Source: Rhodoluna sp. (GTDB lineage: Bacteria > Actinomycetota > Actinomycetes > Actinomycetales > Microbacteriaceae). From it: 64,000 nucleotides of DNA. A model generated the notes under the pieces. It saw nothing but the letters and a program-made list of their open reading frames with translations. It was not told the DNA's origin and did not search any database. The stretch is taken from positions 384,387 through 448,386 of the forward strand of contig JAHEDR010000001.1 of the NCBI GenBank assembly GCA_024641095.1. Direction: 5' to 3'. The number at the start of each line of letters is the position of its first letter. Within the stretch, counting starts at the first letter, position 1. Both the position numbers and the translations under genes were made by a program. Of this stretch, positions 19,319 through 28,579 are shown in pieces.

Positions 19319-20309
19319 GGTCCGAAGCCACCTTCTGGAATCCGGCGCGAACCGCGTCTGCGAGTTCCTTTGGTCTGATTACCTTTACCTCTGCCCCAAA
19401 GTCTCTTAGTTCCTCAGCCAGCAATTCCAAATCCATGTAGTTGAATGAAATGTGGCCATCACTTGCGGAATCATCAAGATGAAAATGGAACCAGGCTCCG
19501 GTGTCCTTTAAAACATTGAGTTCACAAACTTGATTTGCGATGTGCTCGGCAAGCGATTTATTGGCTTCGGCTAACTGCTGGTCTGTAGGCGCTTCAAAAT
19601 TAACTTCGAGGTCACCGTTTCTAACAATTTGGACCTTGGAGACAATTCGCTTAAGCACGAAATTGCGCACATCTTTTTGATTTACGTCCCAGCATTGCAA
19701 AAGCCACTGTCCGTCAACATTTTGAAGTGACCAAGGCTGAACCTCGCGCTTAGTGACCTCACCGTTTGATTTGCGGTAGTTAAAGGTTACCTGCGTCAGG
19801 TCTTGAATCGCCGAAGTCAGCGGCGAGAAGCATGGTTCGTGAGTTCTGATTCTTGGAGCAACACCAATAAGGTCATCTGCTGCCTGTTCAATACCCAGAG
19901 CCTTCAGTCTTACGAGCGCCTGACTGGCATCAGCCTCTAACGAGGCCTGAGACCAAACCTGTGCTGCCAAGGTCAAAAGCTGAAGTTGCTTTGCAGTTAG
20001 CTCAAGTTGCCTTGGCCAAGTGAAGGTATCGTCGGCGATTATGTAGCAAATTTCTTCAGCTTCGGCGCTTGGGTTGGGTGTGTAAACCTGAATTCCGGTT
20101 TCGCGCAACCCAGTTTTGTCACGTTCAAACATGCGGTTTAAAGCATCTTCTGCTGTACCAGAATTTACTGCATCAATGTAGCCAGGAATTGATCTAAAGA
20201 GTTCAGCCTTTGTCAGACCGCGTTCGGCAAAAAGCAAGGCGCAGGTCAGCTGAAGCAGCCTCTCCGACTTATCGGATTTGGCTGGCTGTGAAGTCCCCTG
20301 CGACATCAT
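19311..20309 (-). CDS. pafB: WYL-domain transcriptional regulator PafB
   Basis: N-terminal HTH and WYL-type domain (VDGQWLLQCWDVNQKDVRNFVLKRI); tandem with pafC. Confidence 0.9.
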   Translation of the reverse strand: MMSQGTSQPAKSDKSERLLQLTCALLFAERGLTKAELFRSIPGYIDAVNSGTAEDALNRMFERDKTGLRETGIQVYTPNPSAEAEEICYIIADDTFTWPRQLELTAKQLQLLTLAAQVWSQASLEADASQALVRLKALGIEQAADDLIGVAPRIRTHEPCFSPLTSAIQDLTQVTFNYRKSNGEVTKREVQPWSLQNVDGQWLLQCWDVNQKDVRNFVLKRIVSKVQIVRNGDLEVNFEAPTDQQLAEANKSLAEHIANQVCELNVLKDTGAWFHFHLDDSASDGHISFNYMDLELLAEELRDFGAEVKVIRPKELADAVRAGFQKVASDHA

Positions 20310-20320
20310 TCCCCCGATGC

Positions 20321-21298
20321 TTATTTAGCTGGCTTATTAGTGCCAAGTATGTCAATAACGAAGATCAATGTTGAGTTAGCTGGAATGCTTCCCTGTTCTT
20401 GGTCTCCGTATCCTTCGGATGGAGGAATGACTGCAATGACCTGTGAGCCAACAGTTTGGCCGTCTAATGCCTTAATGAATCCGGCAATTAGTTGACCTTC
20501 ACTTAGCTGGAATTGGGCCGGAGCTCCTCTGTCCCAAGATGAATCAAATTTGTCGCCACCCCAGACAAAGCCTGAGTAGTGAACCGTGATGTTGTCTCCT
20601 TGGGCAACGGTCTCGCCAGCGCCCTTGATTAGTGTGGCCAGTTTGAAATCAGCTGGAGCGGGCGAAGTTAGCTGCGTGATACCAGGTGTGCCGTTCTCGG
20701 CGCGAACGACGGCAGGGAAACCAGACGGCTGTGCCTGAGCTTCACCGATTGCATATGGCAAGTAGACCTTGCGTACGTCAATCACGTAAACGACGGAATC
20801 GTCTTTACCTAGGCCGCTAGCCTCATTACCTTCAGATTTGTGAGCGAATGCCGCAGGAAACAGCACGGCAATTCTTGAACCCTGTTTTACTCCAGAAAGT
20901 GCGTGGCAGAAGTCTGGGTACTGACCGCTAGCGATGACCTGAGAGCCAAAATCGGTACCGTCAAATTTTGTTGATTGCAAGGTCTCACCGGTTGCGCCAT
21001 TGATAGCCATGAATTCAAGCTCAACAAATTGGTCACCGGTAAATGCTGGGCCATTTCCTTCGCTTAGAACCTTAGTCTCAATCTTCTCGCTGGTAAGTGG
21101 TGTCTCAAATTTCGCAGAAGGTAGAGTGCCAAAGTCACCGGTCACCGCAACATTGTCTATTGCCGATCCGCCTTCGTGAGCCTCGCAGGTTGCAGCGATT
21201 TTCTTAAACATCGCGTCAGAAGAATTTGCGCAAGCACCAAGAGTAATAGTCAGAGCTAGTGCGGCGATTATTGAAATTGGTTTACGCAATGGTTTCAT
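20321..21298 (-). CDS. Lipoprotein FKBP-type peptidyl-prolyl cis-trans isomerase (tandem FKBP-like domains)
   Basis: Lipobox ITLGAC; C-terminal FKBP domain DNITVHYSGFVWGGDKFDSSWDRGAPAQFQL...VIPPSEGYGDQEQGSIPANSTLIFVIDIL. Confidence 0.9.
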   Translation of the reverse strand: MKPLRKPISIIAALALTITLGACANSSDAMFKKIAATCEAHEGGSAIDNVAVTGDFGTLPSAKFETPLTSEKIETKVLSEGNGPAFTGDQFVELEFMAINGATGETLQSTKFDGTDFGSQVIASGQYPDFCHALSGVKQGSRIAVLFPAAFAHKSEGNEASGLGKDDSVVYVIDVRKVYLPYAIGEAQAQPSGFPAVVRAENGTPGITQLTSPAPADFKLATLIKGAGETVAQGDNITVHYSGFVWGGDKFDSSWDRGAPAQFQLSEGQLIAGFIKALDGQTVGSQVIAVIPPSEGYGDQEQGSIPANSTLIFVIDILGTNKPAK

Positions 21299-22287
21299 TT
21301 CTGTTCGATTCGTGCTTCAGCTGCGGCCTCTGCGCTTCTAATGGTCTTTCTAAGTTTTTTATCTGAAACTTTTCGTTCGCCAAGGTGATCCGGGTTCCAA
21401 GCCGAGATATCTTCATCGGTGAATTCAGGCTTGTTCTTGGTTTTGAAATTAGGCGCTGCAGTGCCTGGTGCAAGGCGTCTTGCAGTGATTAAGAATCCGG
21501 TGTGGCCAATCATGCGATGTTCTGGTCTGACGGCAAGACCTTGCAAGTGCCAGCCCCTGACCATTGACTCCCAGGCCTCGGGCTCATTGAAGTGACCGCT
21601 TTCCTTAAGCGCCTCGGTAAAGCGTGAAAGTTGGGTGACCGTGGCAACGTAGCCAATGATTAGACCACCTGGAACTAGTGCCGTTGCGCACTCCTCCACG
21701 CACTCCCAAGGAGCCAACATGTCCAAGACGATGCGGTCCACCGTTGCCGGCTGCTTTTTGATTGGAAGCTGCTCTTGCAAATCGCCAATGTGAATGTTCC
21801 AGCTCGAGGGCACAATTCCTAAGTTGGTTGCCACATTAGCTTTTGCGATGTCGGCAAATTCCTCACGGCGTTCAAACGAATCAAGAGTTCCATGGTCTCC
21901 GATTGCTCGAAGCAAGTACATGCTCAATCCTCCGGAGCCAACACCCGCTTCAACCACACGAGCACCAGGAAATATGTCACCCATGGTCACGATCTGGGCA
22001 GAGTCCTTTGGATAAATAATTGCTGCGCCTCTTGGCATTGACAGCACGAAGTCACTTAGCAATGGTCTAAAGGCTAGGTATTCAATTCCGGTTTGATTAA
22101 CAACAACTGAACCTTCCGGCTTGCCGATAATTTCATCGTGCAGTAGATCTCCGCGGTGGGTGCCAAACTTCTCTCCGGCGCGAAGCGTGATTGTGTTTAG
22201 TCGGCCCTTGGGACCGGTGAGCTGCACTCGATCACCCTCGCGGAAAGGTCCGGTAGGCAATTTAGCTTTTGAGATTGGGTTGGTCAT
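21295..22287 (-). CDS. trmI: tRNA (adenine-N1)-methyltransferase (TrmI family)
   Basis: MTNPISKAKLPTGPFREGDRVQLTGPKGR, SAM motif VVEAGVGSGGLSMYLL. Confidence 0.92.
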   Translation of the reverse strand: MTNPISKAKLPTGPFREGDRVQLTGPKGRLNTITLRAGEKFGTHRGDLLHDEIIGKPEGSVVVNQTGIEYLAFRPLLSDFVLSMPRGAAIIYPKDSAQIVTMGDIFPGARVVEAGVGSGGLSMYLLRAIGDHGTLDSFERREEFADIAKANVATNLGIVPSSWNIHIGDLQEQLPIKKQPATVDRIVLDMLAPWECVEECATALVPGGLIIGYVATVTQLSRFTEALKESGHFNEPEAWESMVRGWHLQGLAVRPEHRMIGHTGFLITARRLAPGTAAPNFKTKNKPEFTDEDISAWNPDHLGERKVSDKKLRKTIRSAEAAAEARIEQK

Positions 22288-22293
22288 CGTTTC

Positions 22294-22953
22294 CTAACTG
22301 AAAAGCTTCTGTAGATCTTTAACTCGAACACCCTCGAGAGTTGGCCAAAGAATGCGCCCGGGAATCATAGGGATTTCAATGAAGTTTGGAACACCCACCG
22401 CCTTTGTGCCAGCGGCTTCGGCAGAACGCAAGCCAGTGTTTGAATCCTCAAAAGCAACGCAGTCCTTTGGGTCAACGCCCAATAGTTCGGCCGCCCTTAA
22501 ATATGGGTCTGGAAAAGGTTTACCGCGAGAAACGTCGTCGCCGCCAACAATCACGTCAAATGCATCAAAAGGAATTTGGCTAACCACCTCTGCAGCCATT
22601 CTGTGAAGTGACATAGTAACCAAGGCTGTCTTGATCTTCTTTCGTTTCAATTCCTGAAGCAGTTCCCTGGCTCCTGGGCGCCACACCAAAGATTCGGAGA
22701 GTCGAGCGACTACGGAATCGGTCAGGTGCTGAACGATTGCCTCAGTGTCCATCTCGCTGCCAATCTTGGCCTTGATGATCTTTGACGACTCGTAGAGGCT
22801 GTTGCCAATTAGGTCGTGGCCATCCTGCTCGGTCCAGGTAGCGTTGTTAGCTTCGGCAAGGGCTTTTTCACTTGCCATCCAGTGGTGTTCGGAATCAACT
22901 AGCGTGCCATCCATGTCCCAGAGCACAGCAGCTGGCAGCTTTTTTCCAAACAT
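22294..22953 (-). CDS. HAD-superfamily hydrolase (beta-phosphoglucomutase-like)
   Basis: WDMDGTLVDSEHHW, GKPFPDPYLRAAELLGV. Confidence 0.9.
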   Translation of the reverse strand: MFGKKLPAAVLWDMDGTLVDSEHHWMASEKALAEANNATWTEQDGHDLIGNSLYESSKIIKAKIGSEMDTEAIVQHLTDSVVARLSESLVWRPGARELLQELKRKKIKTALVTMSLHRMAAEVVSQIPFDAFDVIVGGDDVSRGKPFPDPYLRAAELLGVDPKDCVAFEDSNTGLRSAEAAGTKAVGVPNFIEIPMIPGRILWPTLEGVRVKDLQKLFS

Positions 22954-23027
22954 AATGGCTCGATTTTACCTTTCAAAGATTGCCCTAGGGTTTTAAGTAG
23001 GAAATAGAGCCAAAACCCAAGGAAAAC

Positions 23028-23915
23028 GTGAACATTTTTGCAGGCAGGACCCTGATTGTGGCCTTTGAGGGCTGGAATGACGCTGCCGAATCTGCAAGCG
23101 CCACCGCAAAGTTCATTTGCGAGAAGCTAAATGCCGATGTAATCGGAACCGTTGATCCTGAGGACTATTACGACTTCCAATTCACAAGACCATCGGTAAG
23201 TTATGACACCGATGGCAATCGCCAAATCAGTTGGCCGGGAACGGATCTGTGTGCCCCAGCTGTTGAAGTCGTTGCGGCGCAACCTCAACTTGGCCGAATC
23301 CATGTTCTTTTGGGCGTTGAACCATCAAGAAGATGGCAATCCTTCACTGCCGAGATTATGGAAATGATCGAAGACCGAGAAATCGATTCGGTGCTTTTCC
23401 TAGGCGCGATGTTGGCGGATGTTCCTCACACTCGCCCTATTGGTGTGATGGCTACCAGTCAAAACGAAAGAGCGCGCGTTGAATTTGAACTTGAACGCAG
23501 CCACTACGAGGGCCCGGTTGGAATTCTCAGCGTGTTGGGTCAGGCTTTGGAAAAGGCAAACATTCCGAGCGTCGCGCTTTGGGCATCGGTGCCTCATTAC
23601 GTTCACAACACTCCTTCGCCCAAGGCAACGCTCGCTTTGCTAATTGAAGTAGAGAAATACCTTGGCGTTCAGTTTGGGCATGGCAACCTGGCCGATGAAG
23701 CCTTTACCTGGGAACGCGGGATCGATGAAGTTGCCGAGGGTGACGAAGACATGGCCGGCTACATTTCTCAACTTGAAAAAGCCAGAGACGAAGCTGAGTC
23801 ACCTGCTGCAAGCGGAGATGCCTTGGCTAGGGAATTTGAAAAGTATCTTCGTGCCTCAGACGATGCAAATACCGATAAAGGTGAAGCCGGAGATGCTGAC
23901 GGGGCTAAACCCTAA
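23028..23915 (+). CDS. PAC2-family protein
   Basis: LIVAFEGWNDAAESASA, VSVPHYV-like core (WASVPHYVHNTPSPKATLALL). Confidence 0.9.
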   Translation: MNIFAGRTLIVAFEGWNDAAESASATAKFICEKLNADVIGTVDPEDYYDFQFTRPSVSYDTDGNRQISWPGTDLCAPAVEVVAAQPQLGRIHVLLGVEPSRRWQSFTAEIMEMIEDREIDSVLFLGAMLADVPHTRPIGVMATSQNERARVEFELERSHYEGPVGILSVLGQALEKANIPSVALWASVPHYVHNTPSPKATLALLIEVEKYLGVQFGHGNLADEAFTWERGIDEVAEGDEDMAGYISQLEKARDEAESPAASGDALAREFEKYLRASDDANTDKGEAGDADGAKP

Positions 23916-24739
23916 ACGCTCAGTGCCACTAGAAGGCCAGCACCAACCGCAATACGCCAAATCACAAATGGCATAAAAGAGCCGCGTTCTAGGTATCTCA
24001 GCAGACCAACAATCACCGAGAAGCCGATTACAAATGAAACCAAGGTGGCTACCGCTGTTGCAATCAGCATGCTTTGGTCTAGATCTCCGACTGACTTTAT
24101 GAACTCATAAAGACCACTGGCAATCACCGCAGGTATGGCAAGCAAGAAGCTGTAGCGGGCTGCTGCTTGACGACTGTAGCCCAGCACTAAGCCAACTGAA
24201 ATTGTTCCCCCAGATCTTGAAACTCCAGGAATTACCGCCAACGCCTGCCCCAGGCCAAACAGCACACCGTGCTTTGTGGTCAGTTGTGAAATTGAGCGCT
24301 GACGCTTGCCTACCTTGTCGGCGATGCCAAGAATGATGCCGAAACCGATAAGTGTGAAGGCGATGATCCAGAGACTTCGAAGTTGAGTCTCAATTAAATC
24401 TTTGAAAACCAAGCCAATCACCACAACCGGAATTGAGCCAATAATGATGAGCCAGCCCAGTTTGGCGTCTTGGACCTGATTTGAAGTTAAGTCAGGCTTT
24501 CGAGTGAGCTTTGCGAAAAACGCACCAATGATTCGGGTGATGTCTTTCCAGAAGTAAATGAGTACTGCTGCCTCGGTACCTAGTTGGATTGTCGCTATGA
24601 ACGCAGTGAGCTGCGGCTTTGACATTGAGCCAAGACCAAGCAGTTGCTGAGCAATCTGAACATGTGCACTTGAAGATATTGGTAGAAACTCGGTAAGCCC
24701 TTGAACGATTCCAAGTATTACCGCATCAAAAGGGTTCAA
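23912..24739 (-). CDS. uppP: Undecaprenyl-diphosphatase
   Basis: GIVQGLTEFLPISSSAHV, IPGVSRSGGTI. Confidence 0.95.
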   Translation of the reverse strand: MNPFDAVILGIVQGLTEFLPISSSAHVQIAQQLLGLGSMSKPQLTAFIATIQLGTEAAVLIYFWKDITRIIGAFFAKLTRKPDLTSNQVQDAKLGWLIIIGSIPVVVIGLVFKDLIETQLRSLWIIAFTLIGFGIILGIADKVGKRQRSISQLTTKHGVLFGLGQALAVIPGVSRSGGTISVGLVLGYSRQAAARYSFLLAIPAVIASGLYEFIKSVGDLDQSMLIATAVATLVSFVIGFSVIVGLLRYLERGSFMPFVIWRIAVGAGLLVALSV

Positions 24740-24948
24740 TCGTTCTCTTCTTCGGCAAGCGAAATTGGCAAGTACTCTTCGTACTTCTCTCCTAGCGCTT
24801 CTTCGTAGTTTAGAAACGCATCTTCAAGCTGGTAATAGGCCTGTTCAACCGCAGGGTCATCGGCTCCTCGGCGGGAGACAACAGCTTCGAAGTGTCGCTC
24901 GATTGAAGCGATGAACTGTTGTAGTGCGATGCGTGCGTCTTGAGCCAT
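24736..24948 (-). CDS. Hypothetical small acidic protein
   Basis: 70-aa ORF, ATGA overlap with uppP, promoter-like TAGTTT upstream. Confidence 0.7.
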   Translation of the reverse strand: MAQDARIALQQFIASIERHFEAVVSRRGADDPAVEQAYYQLEDAFLNYEEALGEKYEEYLPISLAEEEND

Positions 24949-24954
24949 AGGCCT

Positions 24955-24960
24955 AAACTA
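24955..24960 (-). promoter_or_regulatory. Putative -10 box of leaderless promoter for the small ORF-uppP operon
   Basis: TAGTTT-N6-ATG on minus strand. Confidence 0.45.
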
Positions 24961-25031
24961 CAACGAAAGGTGCCCTGAGGCTAGTACCCAAGGCCCTTGA
25001 ACGTTTCTGGTAGCATCGATGTTTGTTACTT

Positions 25032-25114
25032 GTCCGGGTGGCGGAATGGCAGACGCGCTAGCTTGAGGTGTTAGTCCTCTTACGAGGGTAGGGGTTCAAG
25101 TCCCCTTTCGGACA
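25032..25114 (+). tRNA. tRNA-Leu (anticodon GAG)
   Basis: Acceptor GTCCGGG/TTTCGGAC, anticodon arm CTAGC-TTGAGGT-GTTAG, long variable arm, T arm GGGGTTCAAGTCCCC; no encoded CCA. Confidence 0.95.
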
Positions 25115-25116
25115 CT

Positions 25117-25146
25117 AAACCCTGGTCCTCCACGACCAGGGTTTTT
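25117..25146 (+). terminator. Rho-independent terminator after tRNA-Leu
   Basis: AAACCCTGGTC-CTCCAC-GACCAGGGTTTTT. Confidence 0.88.
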
Positions 25147-25173
25147 CACTTTAAATATGTCCTTCGAATTAGT

Positions 25174-26019
25174 ATGAGAGCAATGCTAGAGAGAGAAGCA
25201 CTAAGTGCGGCAGCCAGTTATGGCATTGATTTCGCGCGCGAAAAATTAGCCGGCAAGAAGGTCTTGGCTTTGACCGGTGCTGGGCTAAGTACTGACTCTG
25301 GAATCCCCGATTATCGAGGCGCGGGCAGAGTAGCCAGACACCCAATGACTTACGACATTTTTATGGGTTCACATGAAGCTCAAGTGCGTTACTGGGCCAG
25401 AAGCTTTATTGGTTGGAACAGAATTGCCGAAGCTGAACCTAATCGCGGCCATTTTGCTCTTGCCCAAGCCGAGTCTCTTGGCAAGGTTTTTCAGATCATC
25501 ACCCAAAACGTGGATCAGCTTCACCAGAAGTCAGGTTCTAGGAACGTAATTGATCTTCACGGACGCCTGGATCAAGTGCGTTGCACTAATTGCACTCAGG
25601 TAATCAATCGCATGCACATGGACCAGCTTTTGACTGAGCTAAACCCACAAATCACTAGATCAGGCGATTTTGAATTCACACCGGATGGCGATGCCGAGGT
25701 AGAAGCCGCCGAAGGATTCCAGGTTCCCGCTTGCCCAGATTGCAATGGTGTTTTGAAACCCGATGTGGTCTTCTTTGGCGAATCGGTTCCTACCCAGGTT
25801 GTAGAGACTGCTATGAAGAGACTGGACGAGGCCGATGCGCTACTGGTAGCCGGAACCTCGCTAACCGTAAATTCGGGTTTGCGATTTGCACGTCGTGCGG
25901 CTCGTGCGAATAAACCAATAGTTATCGTAAATATTGGTGCAACCAAAGCCGACGAACTTGCAACTGCAAAAATTGAAGCAAACACTTCCCTAGCTCTTGA
26001 AGGACTCTTAATTGACTGA
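25174..26019 (+). CDS. Sir2-family NAD-dependent protein deacetylase
   Basis: LTGAGLSTDSGIPDYRG, QNVDQLHQKSG, Zn motifs CTNC and CPDC. Confidence 0.94.
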   Translation: MRAMLEREALSAAASYGIDFAREKLAGKKVLALTGAGLSTDSGIPDYRGAGRVARHPMTYDIFMGSHEAQVRYWARSFIGWNRIAEAEPNRGHFALAQAESLGKVFQIITQNVDQLHQKSGSRNVIDLHGRLDQVRCTNCTQVINRMHMDQLLTELNPQITRSGDFEFTPDGDAEVEAAEGFQVPACPDCNGVLKPDVVFFGESVPTQVVETAMKRLDEADALLVAGTSLTVNSGLRFARRAARANKPIVIVNIGATKADELATAKIEANTSLALEGLLID

Positions 26020-26608
26020 AACGCACATTGGACTTCTTCGCCACGGTCAAACCGACTGGAACATTGATTTTCGTCTTCAGGGCGTTACCGACATTGATCT
26101 CAATGAAACGGGCATTGCTCAAGCCCGCGATGCCGCAAACGCGCTTGACGCTGCCGATTGGGACTTGATTGTCACCTCTCCCCTTTCAAGAGCCAAAGAC
26201 ACCGCTGAAATTGTAAGAGAAACACTTGGCAAAGCTAAAGCAGAGGTCGAACCGCTGCTGTTGGAAAGATCTTTTGGCGAAGCCGAGGGACTAAGCCACG
26301 AAGAATGGCGCGCAAAGTATTCAGACACCAATCAAGTGCCAGGCGGCGAATCATTGAGCGATTTAGAGAAGCGCGCTAGCTTGCTGCTGGATACTTTGGT
26401 TTCGAAGCATCAGGGCAAAAGAGTATTGGCCGTATCGCACGGTGCGTTGATTCGAGTTCTGTTGAGAATTGTGAGCGCCGGCGAGTTTCCTAGAGAAGGC
26501 GAACGCCTTGGCAATGCATCGCTAAGCGTTTTTGTGCACGATTCAAGCGGTTGGCGAATTCAAAGCTATGAGCCAAGAACTCTGCACCAAGATTTGCTTG
26601 CGAATTAA
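26012..26608 (+). CDS. Histidine phosphatase (phosphoglycerate mutase-like) family protein
   Basis: LLRHGQTDWNIDFRLQG, VSHGALIRVLL. Confidence 0.93.
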   Translation: MTETHIGLLRHGQTDWNIDFRLQGVTDIDLNETGIAQARDAANALDAADWDLIVTSPLSRAKDTAEIVRETLGKAKAEVEPLLLERSFGEAEGLSHEEWRAKYSDTNQVPGGESLSDLEKRASLLLDTLVSKHQGKRVLAVSHGALIRVLLRIVSAGEFPREGERLGNASLSVFVHDSSGWRIQSYEPRTLHQDLLAN

Positions 26609-27669
26609 AGACTTTGAATCGTCTTCAATAGGCTCTTAGCTGACTTTGACCAGCCGAAGTTTTTAGCTTGAACAATGGCTGCTTTAGAAGCCTCGTGCCA
26701 ATTTTTACCCTCTAGGTTCCAGACAGCAGCAGCAAAGCTTTCTGGCGACTCAGGATCAAAGTAAATACCAGCCTTTGCACCGATTTCCTTAAATATTTTA
26801 ATTTTCGAAACCACAATCGGTATTCCTAGAGCCATTGCCTCAACAAGTGGAATGCCAAAGCCCTCATCCTTAGATGCAGTTACCAGTGCAAAACTTTTAT
26901 CCAGTTCTGCTTGGTACTCTTCTTCGCTGACCCCGTTAAGAAACGTGACATTGGCGCCAGCAGGAATTAGTTTCTCAAGTTCAGCCCTGCGTGCAGGTGT
27001 TACACGGCTAAGCAGCCTTAGCTCAAAGTCCTGCAACAGGTTCATTCCCGAAATAAGTAGCTCAACATTTTTATAATCCATAAAGCTACCCATGTAGACC
27101 AGTGACTTAGTTTTGGGGGCTTGCCTTGGAGAAGCATCGCTTGGAGCATCTTCGGCTGCGTTATAAACCACGTTTACGGGACGCTTAGTGAGTTTGTGCT
27201 TTTCAATCAGGTTCTTTGTGGTCTCTGAAACAGCCACAATTGCGTCTGACCTGTTTAGTAAAAATCTTTGCGGCCAAAAAGTCAGGTGGTACAGACGCCA
27301 AAGCGCGCGCACGAAAAAGCTAAAACTTGGTGGCGGTGTTGGGTGGCGATAGTAAATCAAATCGTGCACGGTAAGTATTAGTTTGAATTTTCTACCCAAT
27401 GAGCCAATAGTTTGCATTGGAGAAAAGACAACCTTGGCTCCAAGTTTGTTTAGCTTGAATGCCACCAGTGGCTCGAGGGCTGAGGTTGGATCCGAAAGCA
27501 GAACAAACTGCACACCGGCAGGAAGCTTATCTAATTGCCTAAGGTCGCTGACAATTGCTGTGACGTCAGTCAACTCTGCTAACGCCTTGAATAGACCAGC
27601 AGAGAATCGGCTAATTCCATCGTGGTGATCTATGCGAATGTAGCGGCAGTCAAAGAAAAGACCTTCCAC
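26605..27669 (-). CDS. Glycosyltransferase, GT4 family
   Basis: GT-B fold pattern; SKDEGFGIPLVEAMALGIPIVVS. Confidence 0.88.
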   Translation of the reverse strand: MEGLFFDCRYIRIDHHDGISRFSAGLFKALAELTDVTAIVSDLRQLDKLPAGVQFVLLSDPTSALEPLVAFKLNKLGAKVVFSPMQTIGSLGRKFKLILTVHDLIYYRHPTPPPSFSFFVRALWRLYHLTFWPQRFLLNRSDAIVAVSETTKNLIEKHKLTKRPVNVVYNAAEDAPSDASPRQAPKTKSLVYMGSFMDYKNVELLISGMNLLQDFELRLLSRVTPARRAELEKLIPAGANVTFLNGVSEEEYQAELDKSFALVTASKDEGFGIPLVEAMALGIPIVVSKIKIFKEIGAKAGIYFDPESPESFAAAVWNLEGKNWHEASKAAIVQAKNFGWSKSAKSLLKTIQSL

Positions 27670-27671
27670 GA

Positions 27672-28577
27672 CTATTCGCCTACTTCGTGCTGAGAAACAA
27701 ACTTACGAATGGCTTCTGCAACTTCTTTGGGAATCTCGTAGTGAGTAAGGTGACCAACGCCCATGTGTTGACTAATTGAATGTGGAACGTTGAGCTTTAG
27801 CGCCATGGCGAACTGTTGCTTAGGTGAAGTGATGTCATCGCGATCACCGATGATCAACAGGGTTGGCACTTTGAATTCCGCAGCGTAATCAGACACATTA
27901 TTTGAAATCGATGCGTTATAGCCTTCGATCGCAACACGGCGATTAGCAAAGTCGTTGAAGTTTGCGTCATGTTGAGCGTGCACCCATTTGCGAAGTTCGC
28001 GATTCCAAGACTTGGTCATGATGATGCTCATGCCACGAACCATTGGCCAAGACTTCAGTAGCCACTCCCCTTGCTTCAAAGGCAAGGCGCCTGCCAGGTT
28101 AAAGAATGACTGTGCAATCTTGGTGACCAACGCGTTTGGCCCCTTAAGGGCTGGAGCTGAAACCGGGTTTTCCAATATCAGCAATTCAATTTGATCGCTC
28201 TGGCTGGCAAATGCAGAGCAGACGATGCTTCCGAAGCTGTGACCAAGCAGAATTGGTTTTTGCTTTGGAGTAAGCTTTGCAATGAATGCCCCTAGCCATT
28301 TTGCGTAGGATTCAATGCTATGTTGACCAGCAAATGGAGTTGATTCACCAAAGCCAGGCAAATCTGGAATGATGACGTGAAAATCATCTAGTGCTCCGGC
28401 AATTGCCTCAAGACCGTGGTGATTACCACGGTAACCATGAATAAAAATAATTACTTTGGCTTTTGGATTACTGCTGGGGTAAGACCAGTATCGGGTTACC
28501 GTGTCCAACACTTCAATGCTGTGTGACTTTGAGCGCTCAAGTGCTTTTGCTGCCAACGATGCAGATTCAAGGTTCAT
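27672..28577 (-). CDS. Alpha/beta hydrolase
   Basis: FIHGYRGNHHG, nucleophile elbow LLGHSFGSIVCS, terminal H region. Confidence 0.9.
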   Translation of the reverse strand: MNLESASLAAKALERSKSHSIEVLDTVTRYWSYPSSNPKAKVIIFIHGYRGNHHGLEAIAGALDDFHVIIPDLPGFGESTPFAGQHSIESYAKWLGAFIAKLTPKQKPILLGHSFGSIVCSAFASQSDQIELLILENPVSAPALKGPNALVTKIAQSFFNLAGALPLKQGEWLLKSWPMVRGMSIIMTKSWNRELRKWVHAQHDANFNDFANRRVAIEGYNASISNNVSDYAAEFKVPTLLIIGDRDDITSPKQQFAMALKLNVPHSISQHMGVGHLTHYEIPKEVAEAIRKFVSQHEVGE

Positions 28578-28579
28578 GG

